From: JAGVPT01 sp963717445 | GTDB taxonomy: Bacteria; Bacteroidota; Ignavibacteria; UBA10030; UBA8401 | DNA length: 64,000 nucleotides | Direction: 5' to 3' | NCBI GenBank assembly: GCA_963717445.1 | Contig: OY970334.1 | Coordinates: 2,542,001 to 2,606,000, forward strand | In this document: one piece after another, positions 43,999 through 53,592 of the stretch | Numbering within the stretch: the first letter of the stretch is position 1 | Layout of the letters: every line of letters starts with the position of its first letter | Position numbers and translations under genes: made by a program | The notes under the pieces: generated by a model | Told to the model about the DNA's origin: nothing | The model's database searches: none | What the model saw: only the letters and a program-made list of their open reading frames with translations

Positions 43999-44140
43999 TT
44001 GAGGTTTCTGAATAATTTTAAGTATGGCTCACGCAAATCCATAAGGATGGCTTCGCCAGACGCAAAGTGGCAAAATGATTTGACAATAGAGTCCTTGCGC
44101 CTTCGCGGCTTGGCGAGAGACAATTTTTCAGAAGCCTCGA
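43999..44140. repeat. Dispersed repeat family with GAGAC/GTCTC ends, copy B
   Basis: A 142-bp copy of the element also found at 4754-4876 and 50091-50235. The ends here read TTGAGGTTTCTGAATAATTT and AATTTTTCAGAAGCCTCGA, so both arms carry compensating changes (GAGGTTTC/GAAGCCTC) that keep most of the inverted pairing. It lies between the convergent cytochrome and CHASE3 genes. Confidence 0.75.
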
Positions 44141-44272
44141 GTTTCTCATTTCTTGCTTCTTTACTGCCGCAATTACGTTTACCTCTGGGATACTTCATCA
44201 GAATCCAACGGACACGACCTCAATTGAGCTTCCCACGGAATTAACACAGCGTTTCCCTTGAATTCATAAATT

Positions 44273-45046
44273 TCACTCATGGGGGAGAGCGTCTCCTTCC
44301 GTTTTTGTTTTCTCCTCAAGCCGTTGTTTCAACTCCAAATATCGCGATGTAGCATGCTGAATTTGTTGCTGCGCCAGCGCCAAATCCTGCCGCAACGCCA
44401 TCTCCGTAATCCTCACTCGCCGGAATTGAAAGTACGCCACAAGTCCAATGACAGGAAAAGAACAAAAAGCAATGATCATAACGCCGGCGTACAACGACTG
44501 AACATCTGAGACAAAATCATTGAGATCAAAGTAAATGTCGCTGCGATCGCCGTTCCTTTCGTCGAGGAGACTATTGATTGTACCGCGGATCAATTTCATC
44601 GACTCACTTCCTCTATCGGTGAAAATTACTTGTATAGAATCGGCCGAAGTGTCCCGAATCGCCAACTGCAGAGATGCTTGCAAGCTTGCGACCCGCCGAT
44701 CGATTTTTGATTCAAGGGAATCGAGAACAGCATCTTGATACCGGCCATTTCTATTGAGCACTCGTAAATGTTGCAAAGATTTTTGAAGCGATAAAACTGC
44801 GTCGTTGTAGTTTCCTAAAAATTGTTTGTCTTCGCTTAGAAGATATCCCCGCCGGTTCGATTCTGCCCGAGAAAGAGAAAGAAGGATGTCCTCAAACGTC
44901 TTCACCACTTCATGGTCGTGGCCCAAAACCACGATATACCCTTCTACTTTTTCCAACGTTTGGTTCGAAAAATATGCCAACCCCAAAAAAAGAATTATGA
45001 CAAAAACATACATTGCTATGAATACACTCTGAAATCGGTTTGTCAT
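44273..45046 (-). CDS. Orphan CHASE3-domain membrane sensor
   Basis: A 257-residue membrane protein. The first helix is at about residues 8-26 (AMYVFVIILFLGLAYF). The periplasmic CHASE3 domain covers about 27-185, with LSRAESNRRGYLLSEDKQFLGNY as the characteristic core. A second helix is near 191-212. The C-terminus is a short coiled coil (ALRQDLALAQQQIQHATSRY) with no kinase, cyclase or methyl-accepting domain. ATG 45046 has TAGGAG 8 bases upstream; a longer frame to 45202 lacks such a site. CHASE3 normally senses extracellular signals for a fused output, so this protein must act through a partner or be a truncated receptor. Confidence 0.82.
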   Translation of the reverse strand: MTNRFQSVFIAMYVFVIILFLGLAYFSNQTLEKVEGYIVVLGHDHEVVKTFEDILLSLSRAESNRRGYLLSEDKQFLGNYNDAVLSLQKSLQHLRVLNRNGRYQDAVLDSLESKIDRRVASLQASLQLAIRDTSADSIQVIFTDRGSESMKLIRGTINSLLDERNGDRSDIYFDLNDFVSDVQSLYAGVMIIAFCSFPVIGLVAYFQFRRVRITEMALRQDLALAQQQIQHATSRYLELKQRLEEKTKTEGDALPHE

Positions 45047-45533
45047 TAATGGTGCTCCTATTTTACACCGAATAATTTTCTTTTGATTGATCCCACTCGC
45101 CGGAAGATAATCCAATATACAATAATGGCATCCTGGAATCGAGCTTGAACGAGGAAAACGAATCAGCGGTTGCGATGGAAATTCCAACAAGGGCACACAC
45201 AACGAAGTTCACGCATCAAGATTTTTGTTCGACACGCAAACAATGTGTGGCCTTTGTATTAATTCGTTTGCTGAAGCTGGAGGCGAGAACATTGACCGCT
45301 ATTTCTTTGATGGACTCTTTAATTATCAATTTTGCAAAATCCGGCTTGTTCTATCTCAGGCTATGTGCGGTCAGATCATAATTCGAATTCCAATGTTCCC
45401 AATGGCAAATCCCCCTCCCAGCAGTCATTTTGGGCCAAACAAGCTACAATTTTAAGGTCCAATTATCTCAGACACGCATAGATCGAGCCATTTTCGCCCC
45501 CGCTCAATTTGGTCTCCCTTGGTAAAAAAGTAC
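45047..45533. other. Intergenic region upstream of the galK promoter
   Basis: About 490 bases between the divergent CHASE3 and galK transcription units. I see no gene with recognisable features. Short open frames near 45145-45455 lack ribosome sites and protein-like composition. Confidence 0.45.
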
Positions 45534-45562
45534 TTGACAGTGTGTACATATTCTTCTAAATT
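45534..45562 (+). promoter_or_regulatory. Sigma-70-type promoter of galK
   Basis: TTGACA at 45534-45539 matches the -35 consensus exactly. After 17 bases TAAATT at 45557-45562 matches four of six -10 positions. The first LacI-type operator begins at the very next base, over the expected transcription start, the classic repressor placement. Confidence 0.68.
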
Positions 45563-45574
45563 GCAAACGTTTGC
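45563..45574. promoter_or_regulatory. LacI-family operator O1 upstream of galK
   Basis: The perfect palindrome GCAAACGTTTGC has the central CG typical of LacI/GalR/CcpA operators. It lies immediately after the -10 element. A second, longer version is centred 152 bases downstream. A weaker half-like site (CAAACGTAAA) lies near 45625. Confidence 0.75.
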
Positions 45575-45710
45575 GGGAACGATTGCAACAAGAAAAATGG
45601 AACGATCACTTTTCAAGATGTTTTCAAACGTAAAATTCCCCCGGTGTTTTTCACCTGCACCTGTGAGGATGCCGTAACCCGGCAATGCAATGATCATTTT
45701 TTTTGATTTT

Positions 45711-45730
45711 TCCTGCAAACGTTTGCAGGA
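45711..45730. promoter_or_regulatory. LacI-family operator O2 upstream of galK
   Basis: A perfect 20-bp palindrome, TCCTGCAAACGTTTGCAGGA, that contains the whole O1 core. It ends 50 bases before the galK ATG. The LacI-family gene at 52512 is the obvious candidate for the cognate repressor; two sites 152 bases apart could support a DNA loop. Confidence 0.78.
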
Positions 45731-45780
45731 TTTTGCTCCCCGAAAGATTAGCGTTTCAAAGAAGGAATTTACTCAACGAG

Positions 45781-46965
45781 ATGATGAACCCCGTAATTGA
45801 CATAGGAGAAAAATTCAAGAAACTGTATGATGAACAACCGGTGATCATCCGTTCCCCCGGCAGAATTAATCTCATCGGTGAACACACTGATTACAACATG
45901 GGATATGTTCTTCCGGGTGCTATTGACAAAGCAATCTATTTTGCGATTGCCCCTCGCGATGATAAGTTTTCACGGTTGTATGCAGTGGACATGCACGATG
46001 GGTACGATTTCAGTATCGACAATATTCAGAACTCAGAAAAGCGTTGGCCGAACTATTTACTCGGTGTCGTCGACCAGCTCAAGAAAGCAGGTTACCATTT
46101 TAACGGATTCAATTGTGTGTTCGGCGGAGATATTCCGATCGGTGCGGGATTGTCATCGTCCGCCGCAGTAGAAGCCGGGCTGGCTTTCGCCCTCAATACT
46201 ATTTTTGACTTGAAAATTGACAAGCTCACGCTTGTTACACTAGCACAAAAGGCTGAGAACGAGTTCGTCGGAGTTCAGTGCGGGATTATGGATCAGTTCA
46301 TCAACATGTTCGGCATGGACAACAAGGTTCTCCGCTTGGATTGTCGATCATTGGAGTTCGAAAGTTTTCCATTTCAGTTCGGGGATATCACGATCCTCCT
46401 TTTTAATACAAACGTCTCACATACGCTTGCATCCTCTGAGTACAACAAAAGAAGAATTGAGTGCAGCGAGGGAGTGAAACTGATACAGCGAAAATTTTCC
46501 GAAGTGCAAAGTCTTCGTGATGTAACGCCAGAAATGCTCGACAAGTCAGCCCCGGCTTTGGGGTCAATTCTATACCGCCGCTGCAAATACGTTGTCGAGG
46601 AGAATTTGCGGCTGTTGCAAGTATGCGAATCGTTGAATGCTCACAATCTGAATGAAGTCGGTGACGCGATGTATAAAGCTCATGAAGGCCTGAGCCGCGA
46701 CTATGAAGTAAGCTGCGCAGAGCTCGACTATCTTGTTTCCCTCGTCAAAGATGTTCCAGGGGTCTACGGGGCCCGCATGATGGGAGGAGGGTTCGGAGGC
46801 TGCACGATCAATCTTGTCGCAAAGGGTAACGTCGAAGACGTTGGTACGTTAGTGAGAAAACAGTACAGAAAGAAATTTCATCATGACCCGGATATGTATG
46901 AAATGTCTTTGAGCGAAGGAACGCATATTGTGACGGAACACGAAAATATCCAGCTCTCATGGTGA
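45781..46965 (+). CDS. galK: Galactokinase
   Basis: A 394-residue GHMP kinase that phosphorylates galactose to galactose 1-phosphate, the first step of the Leloir pathway, in the cytoplasm. GRINLIGEHTDY (residues 27-38) is the galactokinase signature. GAGLSSSAAVE is the ATP-binding GHMP motif, and GARMMGGGFGGCTINLV near the end is the third conserved motif. The frame is open upstream to 45703, but that would run through operator O2, so ATG 45781 (or 45784) is chosen. The TonB receptor gene follows after 81 bases. No galT or galE lies in the window. Confidence 0.95.
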   Translation: MMNPVIDIGEKFKKLYDEQPVIIRSPGRINLIGEHTDYNMGYVLPGAIDKAIYFAIAPRDDKFSRLYAVDMHDGYDFSIDNIQNSEKRWPNYLLGVVDQLKKAGYHFNGFNCVFGGDIPIGAGLSSSAAVEAGLAFALNTIFDLKIDKLTLVTLAQKAENEFVGVQCGIMDQFINMFGMDNKVLRLDCRSLEFESFPFQFGDITILLFNTNVSHTLASSEYNKRRIECSEGVKLIQRKFSEVQSLRDVTPEMLDKSAPALGSILYRRCKYVVEENLRLLQVCESLNAHNLNEVGDAMYKAHEGLSRDYEVSCAELDYLVSLVKDVPGVYGARMMGGGFGGCTINLVAKGNVEDVGTLVRKQYRKKFHHDPDMYEMSLSEGTHIVTEHENIQLSW

Positions 46966-47046
46966 CAACCGTTTTCGCAAATTATTTTCGGCCGAGAACA
47001 CTTTTGTAAAGTCAGAAGTCTTTTAGCAATCATAAGGAGAACAACA

Positions 47047-50000
47047 ATGTCCACTTGTACACATTGTTTTCGGAGATCATTTGTTCGTGTTATGGTGGTG
47101 GCTTTTTCTTTGACCGTTCAATCGTTATATGCATCTGGAACCGGCTCTATTAAAGGACGGATCCTTGACAAATCAACAGGCGATCCGCTTATCGGGGCGA
47201 ATGTTCTTGTGCTCACGACAAGCTTGGGCGCTGCGGCCGATGTTGATGGTGTGGTGGTACTCAATAATGTACCGGCAGGAAAACAGACATTAAAGATTTC
47301 CTACTTAGGATATAAGACGATCACAGCAGAGGTGACAATTCCGGAAAACGGAACACTTCAACAAGAGTTCCGTTTATCACCTCAAACCATTGAAGGGCAA
47401 GAAGTAGTTGTCACGGCGCAAGCCAGCGGTCAAAATGCGGCCATTAATCAACAGTTAACTTCAAATAATATAGCAAACGTGGTTTCATCTGCACGTATTC
47501 AGGAACTCCCGGACGCCAATGCAGCAGAATCCATCGGAAGGCTGCCTGGCGTATCGCTCATTCGGTCGGGCGGTGAGGCGACACAGGTTGTGATTCGCGG
47601 GCTCCAGCCGCAGTATAACACGATAACCATCGATGGAGTACCGATACCATCAAACGATGCAGGCAGCATTTCTATTGGTGTTGCTTACGCTACGCCTACG
47701 AACACTCCCGGCGGCCGCGCGGTGGACATGAGTATGATTTCTTCAAGCTCGCTGGAAGGTATTGAAATTTACAAGACGGTTACACCCGATATGGACGCTG
47801 GTGTTCTTGGCGGCACGGTGAATTTCGACATCAAGGAAGCAAAGGGAACACCGACCGGCGCACCTTCGATCTCTTTCCTTGCTCAGGGCGCATATAATAA
47901 TCTTATGAGCACGTATAACGATTACAAGTTCGTCGCTAGCTTAGAGCAGAGATTCTTCGACGATCGCCTGGGTGTGTTTGTTCAGGGTATTGCGCAAAGG
48001 CAGAATCTCACCTCAGACCAACTCGGAGGCTCTTACTATCAACCCGACAAGCAGGACAAGCCGGACTCAATAGTGCTCGGCAGCTTGAATCTAGGATTTT
48101 CCCCAAGCATAGAGCAGAGATACGATGGGATTCTATCATTGGATTACAGGTTGCCCAACGGCAAGATATCTCTTCTGAATTTGGTGAGTCATGGAAACAA
48201 AACAAACGAATCCCACAGTGAAACCTACGACCTCGCAAACTATGGAAATGACATACAATTCGGAACACAGATGTCATCGAATGTGCTCAACGTTGTAACA
48301 AATGTTTTGGACTATGAGCAAACGGTAAGTTCAATCAAGTTGAATGTCAAGCTCTCTAATGCCTACTCGGATAATCTCACTCCTAACGGTTGGAATGTAA
48401 CGTTCGATCAGCTTTCAGCCGGGACAAACGGCATACCGAATTATGAAGATCCTATGCAAATAGCTCAGGCAGCCGGGAAGCTGATAAACGTAAACAATAT
48501 GATATGGCAAGGTAATTCGACCTGGAGAAGCTTCAACAAACAGGACGATAAACAAGGCTCGGTTGACTTGCAGGATAATTTCAATCTGTCGGATGTAGTC
48601 TCTGTCGCATTGAAGGCGGGAGGGTCGTACAGGTATACTACCCGTTATTACAATTATGATGACGGTTACGGCAGTCTATACAGCGGTTCTGCCACGGGAT
48701 TTCGATTATCTCTCGTTCAGGCTCTCCCGTGGCTCACTCAAGCGCCGTATAATTTTGATCCTACCGGCAACCAATACTTCTACATTCATGGATTCTATGA
48801 TCCAAATATGAATTTTGGAAAATTCCTTAAGGGTAATTATGGGATGTATTCTGCAGTCAATGCAGGTACCATCAATACCATAGTGAACACAATAAAAGCA
48901 TTGGGTGCGGCAACAACGCAGCCTCAAACAGTCCCCAGTTACCTCCCGGACCAGTATGGCAGCCTAGCGAGCGATTACTCTGGAAATGAATTCAGGAGCG
49001 CAGAATACTTCATGGCAACAATGAACTTCGGTCCTCTGGTAACTATTATTCCCGGTGTTCGGTATCAGGGCCTTAAGACCTCCTATACCGCTCCTCATTT
49101 TATCGGCGATGCAGATGCCACGAATCCGTATCCATCCCAGCTTCCTCACGCTCTCGTAACACAAGATGAGTACCATGGATATTGGCTGCCCGATGTTACT
49201 CTGAAATATGATCCACAGTTGTGGCTCAGCATTCGCGCTTCCTATACGAGCACACTCGCATATCCGGATTTTAGCGATATTGTACCGAGAGAAGATGTGT
49301 CCAGCAACAGCGGGCACTACGTGGTCTGGAACAATTATGCACTAAAGCCGGCGCAATCGCAGAACTACGATTTTCAGGTAGCAGTGTATGACAACAACGT
49401 CGGACTATTCGCAGTCAGTCCTTTTCTGAAACGGATTGATGATCAGATATTCAGTCAGCAGACGTACATAGCCGATCCTTCCATTTATCCCGGAGTTCCC
49501 AGCAATACAAAGACATTTTCACTCTCCACCTATATCAACAATCCAAACCGGGTTGATGTCTGGGGAATTGAATCAGAGTGGCAGACACATTTTTGGTATT
49601 TACCCGACCCGTTGAGCGGATTGGTTATGAACGTTAATTATACCCACATCTTTTCCGATGCAAAGTATCCTTACAATGTCACGGAACATTCGCCGGTCTA
49701 TCCCTTTCCAGTGATACATGTCGATACTACGTACACCGACAGACTCATACAGCAGCCCGATGACATTGTAAACTTCTCGCTTGGATATGATTATAAGGAA
49801 TTTTCGGTATTAGTCTCCATGATATATCAAGCGGAGGTTTACAATGGTACGAATTTCTATAACTCGCTTCGTTCCGATAAAGCGAAGTATACGCGGTGGG
49901 ATCTTTCCGTGAAGCAAGGATTACCGCTGACCGGCGTTGAGTTATACGTTGATGTGAATAACCTCAACAGTGAAGACGACATCTACTTAGTGAGAGGCTC

Positions 50001-50070
50001 CGGTTTCCCGAATTCAGAATCTAATTATGGTCTGACAGCCGATGTGGGCTTTCGGTGGATGTTAGAGTAA
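47047..50070 (+). CDS. TonB-dependent receptor with carboxypeptidase-like N-terminal domain
   Basis: A 1007-residue outer-membrane receptor. A signal peptide covers about residues 1-30. A CarboxypepD_reg-like domain (about 33-115: GSIKGRILDKSTGDPLIGANV) comes next, then the plug (IQELPDANAAESIGRLPGV, VVIRGLQPQYNTITIDGV). The beta-barrel runs to the C-terminus. The plug pattern resembles the TIGR01782 carbohydrate-linked receptors of Caulobacter and Xanthomonas more than SusC. AAGGAGA precedes the ATG. Flanked by galK and galactan hydrolases, it probably imports galacto-oligosaccharides using TonB energy. No SusD-like lipoprotein gene accompanies it. Confidence 0.92.
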   Translation: MSTCTHCFRRSFVRVMVVAFSLTVQSLYASGTGSIKGRILDKSTGDPLIGANVLVLTTSLGAAADVDGVVVLNNVPAGKQTLKISYLGYKTITAEVTIPENGTLQQEFRLSPQTIEGQEVVVTAQASGQNAAINQQLTSNNIANVVSSARIQELPDANAAESIGRLPGVSLIRSGGEATQVVIRGLQPQYNTITIDGVPIPSNDAGSISIGVAYATPTNTPGGRAVDMSMISSSSLEGIEIYKTVTPDMDAGVLGGTVNFDIKEAKGTPTGAPSISFLAQGAYNNLMSTYNDYKFVASLEQRFFDDRLGVFVQGIAQRQNLTSDQLGGSYYQPDKQDKPDSIVLGSLNLGFSPSIEQRYDGILSLDYRLPNGKISLLNLVSHGNKTNESHSETYDLANYGNDIQFGTQMSSNVLNVVTNVLDYEQTVSSIKLNVKLSNAYSDNLTPNGWNVTFDQLSAGTNGIPNYEDPMQIAQAAGKLINVNNMIWQGNSTWRSFNKQDDKQGSVDLQDNFNLSDVVSVALKAGGSYRYTTRYYNYDDGYGSLYSGSATGFRLSLVQALPWLTQAPYNFDPTGNQYFYIHGFYDPNMNFGKFLKGNYGMYSAVNAGTINTIVNTIKALGAATTQPQTVPSYLPDQYGSLASDYSGNEFRSAEYFMATMNFGPLVTIIPGVRYQGLKTSYTAPHFIGDADATNPYPSQLPHALVTQDEYHGYWLPDVTLKYDPQLWLSIRASYTSTLAYPDFSDIVPREDVSSNSGHYVVWNNYALKPAQSQNYDFQVAVYDNNVGLFAVSPFLKRIDDQIFSQQTYIADPSIYPGVPSNTKTFSLSTYINNPNRVDVWGIESEWQTHFWYLPDPLSGLVMNVNYTHIFSDAKYPYNVTEHSPVYPFPVIHVDTTYTDRLIQQPDDIVNFSLGYDYKEFSVLVSMIYQAEVYNGTNFYNSLRSDKAKYTRWDLSVKQGLPLTGVELYVDVNNLNSEDDIYLVRGSGFPNSESNYGLTADVGFRWMLE

Positions 50071-50090
50071 AATAGATCATGTCTCATGAT

Positions 50091-50235
50091 TTGAGACTTC
50101 TGAATAATTTTAAAAGTATGGCTCGCGCAAATCCTTAGGGATGGCTTCGCCAGACGTAAAGTAGCAAAATGATTTGAAAACAGAGTCTTTTGCGCCTTCG
50201 CGGCTTGGCGAGAGATGATTTTTCAGATGTCTCGA
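50091..50235. repeat. Dispersed repeat family with GAGAC/GTCTC ends, copy C
   Basis: A 145-bp copy with ends TTGAGACTTCTGAATAATTT and GATTTTTCAGATGTCTCGA. It shares the whole core with copies A and B. It starts 20 bases after the TonB receptor stop, inside the 330-base gap before the beta-helix gene. The rest of the gap is AT-rich with no other feature. Confidence 0.75.
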
Positions 50236-50400
50236 TTTCTTAAAAAACCAAAAAGGTTTGCACAATTCAGCAATTAACATAACATAAACTAAAGCAGAAA
50301 GGACGAATATTATGTAAACAACCGCTGCTGTTTGAATTTATTTCCAAGATTCACTGTAGGCAACTAACATAGGTATAAACTTCAATGAAAGGGTGTTTAT

Positions 50401-52122
50401 ATGAAAGCAATACTCACTACGATGTTCTTGATGGCTCTGATGGTACTGTTGATAGCGCCGTCAATGTCGTTTGCGGCACCCGCCGATACCGTTATCGTAT
50501 CGGCATTGCCGCCGGGCAACATCAATAATGTTATAAACGCGGATACTAATGCGGCAGGACTCGTCAAACCTAATACGGTTTTTTTATTGAAGCAAACTGG
50601 CGCCCTGGATACCGTTTATTATATGACTGCGCCCGTGTCTTCGAAAGGAAACGTCACTGTCGTCGGCTACATCAATCCAACGACGGGCCACCCTCCGGTC
50701 GTCGCACCGTCTATTGCTGCGGACAACTCGTCGATCGGGTATTTTTTCAATCCGCAGGGTAATGACACACTCACGCTCAAAGGCATATACTTTATAGGTA
50801 CACGCACCGATACTGTATCGTTTACAGGCCGTTTTGTGGAACCGGCTGGCGACAGCGATGTCTATATCTATGACCACTGTATCCTTGAAAATATTTCCGG
50901 TGCCGGTACTCCAAACCTTTTTGATACGTGGGACCATAATCATGAGAGCTTTTATGTCACTAACTGCGAATTCAGGAATAACCAGGACGATAATCCACAG
51001 AATCCGGGCTTCGCGTGGGTGGATGGGAGCACTTACCCGTGCGACACTGCAATATTCAAAAACAACACCTTCTTTCTGACGGGTGGCTACGTTCTGGGTT
51101 CATCAAATTACGGTTGCACATACCTGGATTTTGAACACAACACTATTTTTATGTCGGGGGAGGGAGGAGCCTTCGACTTGTACCAAATGACCAACACAGT
51201 TATAAAAAACAATATATTCTTCGGTGTTTCTTCGGCAGCGTACCCTGCCGCATGGTACAACAACACCCCCGGCAGTTGGGGATCATCGCTGATCCCGATA
51301 GACTCGCTGCGTTCTTTGGCGGTGGCTCCTTACAACTTGACGGAAGCCAGCAGGCACATCACGATCACAAATAATGCCTATTTCTGGCCACAACAAATAG
51401 TGAATAATTGGATACAATACAAAGGCGGGTCCTGGGCGAGCGATAGCCTCCATTGGCCGACTTTCATAGACTGCCAGCCCGGTATGCTGACGAATAAAAC
51501 AGCATGGCCCTACATTAATGCAACGAATAATGACAGCGCCGATCCGGGATTCAATGCCACGCTGGTGACACTGGCAGCGGGCAACATGGTTACTTTTGTT
51601 GATACTACTTGGAATGAAGGCGGATCGGGGGAGGGCATTCGCCCCTATGTATATTCTTTATACGATCCACCCACATGGAATGGTGTGCCAACCACCTGGA
51701 AATCATCTAACGGCTATGGCTACCCAGTCCCCGAGAATTTGCGTTACTCTAATTCAAGCCTTCAGTCTGCGGGTTCCGACGGAAAGGCGCTCGGCGATTT
51801 GAACTGGTTCCCGGAACAGATCACTGCTGTTTCTCAAAAAACTACTGCAGAAGTGCCGATGCAGTACACTTTGAGCCAAAACTATCCGAATCCGTTCAAT
51901 CCTACAACAACGATTGAATACTCCATTCCTCAAAACAGTTATGTGACACTTAAGGTGTACAATGTGTTGGGCCAGGAAGTTTCATGGGTGGTGAATCAAG
52001 AACAGAAAGCCGGCAGCTTCACCGTAAATTTCGATGCCTCAAGATTGGCAAGCGGGATCTATTTCTATAAGATCCAGGCCGGCAATTTTACGATGACAAA
52101 GAAAATGCTTCTCCTGAAATAG
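50401..52122 (+). CDS. Parallel beta-helix surface protein with T9SS sorting domain
   Basis: A 573-residue exported protein. A signal peptide covers residues 1-25 (ending SFAAP). Then comes a right-handed beta-helix-like region (about 45-330) with short strand repeats rich in N, F and G (LKGIYFIGTRTDT, FYVTNCEFRNNQ, FKNNTFFLTGGY, LDFEHNTIFMSG). The fold is used by pectate and polysaccharide lyases and their binding relatives. The last 85 residues form a T9SS type A domain (NYPNPFNPTTTIEYSIPQNS). The gene lies between the TonB receptor and the LacI regulator, so binding or cleavage of a plant polysaccharide is plausible. No catalytic residues could be assigned. Confidence 0.82.
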   Translation: MKAILTTMFLMALMVLLIAPSMSFAAPADTVIVSALPPGNINNVINADTNAAGLVKPNTVFLLKQTGALDTVYYMTAPVSSKGNVTVVGYINPTTGHPPVVAPSIAADNSSIGYFFNPQGNDTLTLKGIYFIGTRTDTVSFTGRFVEPAGDSDVYIYDHCILENISGAGTPNLFDTWDHNHESFYVTNCEFRNNQDDNPQNPGFAWVDGSTYPCDTAIFKNNTFFLTGGYVLGSSNYGCTYLDFEHNTIFMSGEGGAFDLYQMTNTVIKNNIFFGVSSAAYPAAWYNNTPGSWGSSLIPIDSLRSLAVAPYNLTEASRHITITNNAYFWPQQIVNNWIQYKGGSWASDSLHWPTFIDCQPGMLTNKTAWPYINATNNDSADPGFNATLVTLAAGNMVTFVDTTWNEGGSGEGIRPYVYSLYDPPTWNGVPTTWKSSNGYGYPVPENLRYSNSSLQSAGSDGKALGDLNWFPEQITAVSQKTTAEVPMQYTLSQNYPNPFNPTTTIEYSIPQNSYVTLKVYNVLGQEVSWVVNQEQKAGSFTVNFDASRLASGIYFYKIQAGNFTMTKKMLLLK

Positions 52123-52160
52123 TGCAGTCATTTCTTTCTCCGATATGAAGCATGGATCAT

Positions 52161-52187
52161 GCCTGCAGTCTTTCGTAGACTGCAGGC
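52161..52187 (+). terminator. Strong hairpin after the beta-helix gene
   Basis: GCCTGCAGTCT (52161-52171) pairs perfectly with AGACTGCAGGC (52177-52187) across a 5-base TTCGT loop, 38 bases after the stop. Only a weak T/C-rich stretch follows, so it may be an RNA-stabilising 3' hairpin and not a classical terminator. The remaining 320 bases up to the LacI gene show nothing else. Confidence 0.55.
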
Positions 52188-52511
52188 TCTTCCATTTGAG
52201 TCAGGATTTTCTGCGGAATTGTGCACGATATTCGTTAAACGGTACTCTATGGCATGTACGCTGAGTACAGAAGCGTAACACGATACTCAAAAGTTCATTT
52301 TGCATTATAAAGATTGACCTGCCCCAAAAAAGCGATCCATTATAAGGTTAGAAAGTTTTATATTGGGATCAAAAGGGGAAGCAATAATCGGGAAAAACAT
52401 ACGGCGGAAGAAGTCATCAACAAACTTTGACAAGCGGAGGCCTTGCAGCCGAAAGGGATGTCAATTGAAATGTATTTTATCAAATAATTATTTTCGAGAA
52501 CAATTGCCGCA

Positions 52512-53513
52512 ATGAAACATAAGACGATCATTGATATTGCTAAAAAACTAAAACTCTCTCCTTCCACAATATCCCGTGCATTAAATAATCATCCCGATAT
52601 TAAGGAATCGACGAAAGCGAAAATTAAAAAGGTCGCTGTTGAATTGAATTACCGGCCAAACCCGATTGCACAGAGCCTTAAGAAGAATCGGACAAGCACG
52701 ATCGGTGTCCTTGTGCCGGAGATTAAACATGATTTTTTTTCTTCAGCGATTAGCGGCATCGAAGAAATTGCCTATAAACTAGGCTACACGATTATCCTGT
52801 GTCAATCGGATGAGAAATATGAACGCGAAGTGATCAACACAAATCTCTTGATGCATCAGAGAGTCGCCGGTGTCATCGTATCAATTTCAGAAAAAACCAG
52901 GTCCGGAGGACATTTTAAGGATTTATTGAAAGCCGGAATTCCGATTGCATTTTTTGACCGCGCTTGCGAAGACGTCATTGCCGACAAAGTCATCATCGAC
53001 GACTATAAAAGCGCGTTCGATGCGACGACATACCTTATTAAAAAAGGCTATAAAAGAATTGCTCATTTTGCCGGTTTGAAAACACTGGAAATTTGTCAAA
53101 AGAGAATGAAAGGGTTTACGGATGCAATGAAGCAGGCAAACCTGCCTCTCCTTGACGGCTTTTTAATCCACGGTGAATTGCATGAGTCGCACGGCTACCA
53201 ATCGATGAACGGTCTCATTGAAAAGAAAACAGTTCCGGATGCAATGCTTGGCGTCAATGATATCGTTGCTATTGGTGCGTTCCGCAGAATCAAGGAGGCT
53301 GGCCTTAGAATTCCTGAAGATATTGCCGTCATGGGATTTTCAAACAGTAAACTGACAACGATGGTGTATCCGACTCTCACCGTAGTGGATCAGTTCCCGT
53401 TCGAGATGGGAAAGAACGCCGCTTCGATGCTTATCGAAATGATTGAAGGCAGAAGAACAAAGCCGAGAACATTGGTCATAGAGACGAAGTTAATCGTCCG
53501 GGAATCGACATGA
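52512..53513 (+). CDS. LacI-family transcriptional regulator
   Basis: A 333-residue repressor. The N-terminal helix-turn-helix with the hinge (TIIDIAKKLKLSPSTISRAL, then NYRPNPIAQSLKK) is standard LacI. It is followed by the periplasmic-binding-protein-like effector domain (TIGVLVPEIKHDFFSSAISGIEE at the start and VDQFPFEMGKNAASML near the end). It is flanked by the beta-helix and GH53 genes. The two GCAAACGTTTGC palindromes before galK are the best candidate operators. The effector is probably galactose or a galacto-oligosaccharide. No similar palindrome was seen upstream of its own gene or of GH53. Confidence 0.93.
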   Translation: MKHKTIIDIAKKLKLSPSTISRALNNHPDIKESTKAKIKKVAVELNYRPNPIAQSLKKNRTSTIGVLVPEIKHDFFSSAISGIEEIAYKLGYTIILCQSDEKYEREVINTNLLMHQRVAGVIVSISEKTRSGGHFKDLLKAGIPIAFFDRACEDVIADKVIIDDYKSAFDATTYLIKKGYKRIAHFAGLKTLEICQKRMKGFTDAMKQANLPLLDGFLIHGELHESHGYQSMNGLIEKKTVPDAMLGVNDIVAIGAFRRIKEAGLRIPEDIAVMGFSNSKLTTMVYPTLTVVDQFPFEMGKNAASMLIEMIEGRRTKPRTLVIETKLIVREST

Positions 53514-53574
53514 TGAGACGATATCTTAAGCATGTTCCTGTGCCCTCCCTTCGGGAGAAGGATGAAGTGACAGG

Positions 53575-53592
53575 TTTTTGAGATAACTTCTA
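53575..53592. repeat. Solo end of a second MITE abutting copy 2
   Basis: TTTTTGAGATAACTTCTA is a right-hand terminal repeat (one change from that of the full copies) and shares its last two bases with the left end of copy 2. The rest of this element is missing or replaced by a CCTGT...ACAGG hairpin (53537-53574). Confidence 0.65.

Noticed and set aside
45618..45632. Third LacI-like site between O1 and O2
   Set aside because: Only a half-site (CAAACGTAAA) is present without the second arm.
45452..45718. 88-residue minus-strand frame upstream of galK
   Set aside because: It spans the galK promoter and both operators, would start on a TTG without Shine-Dalgarno and resembles no family.
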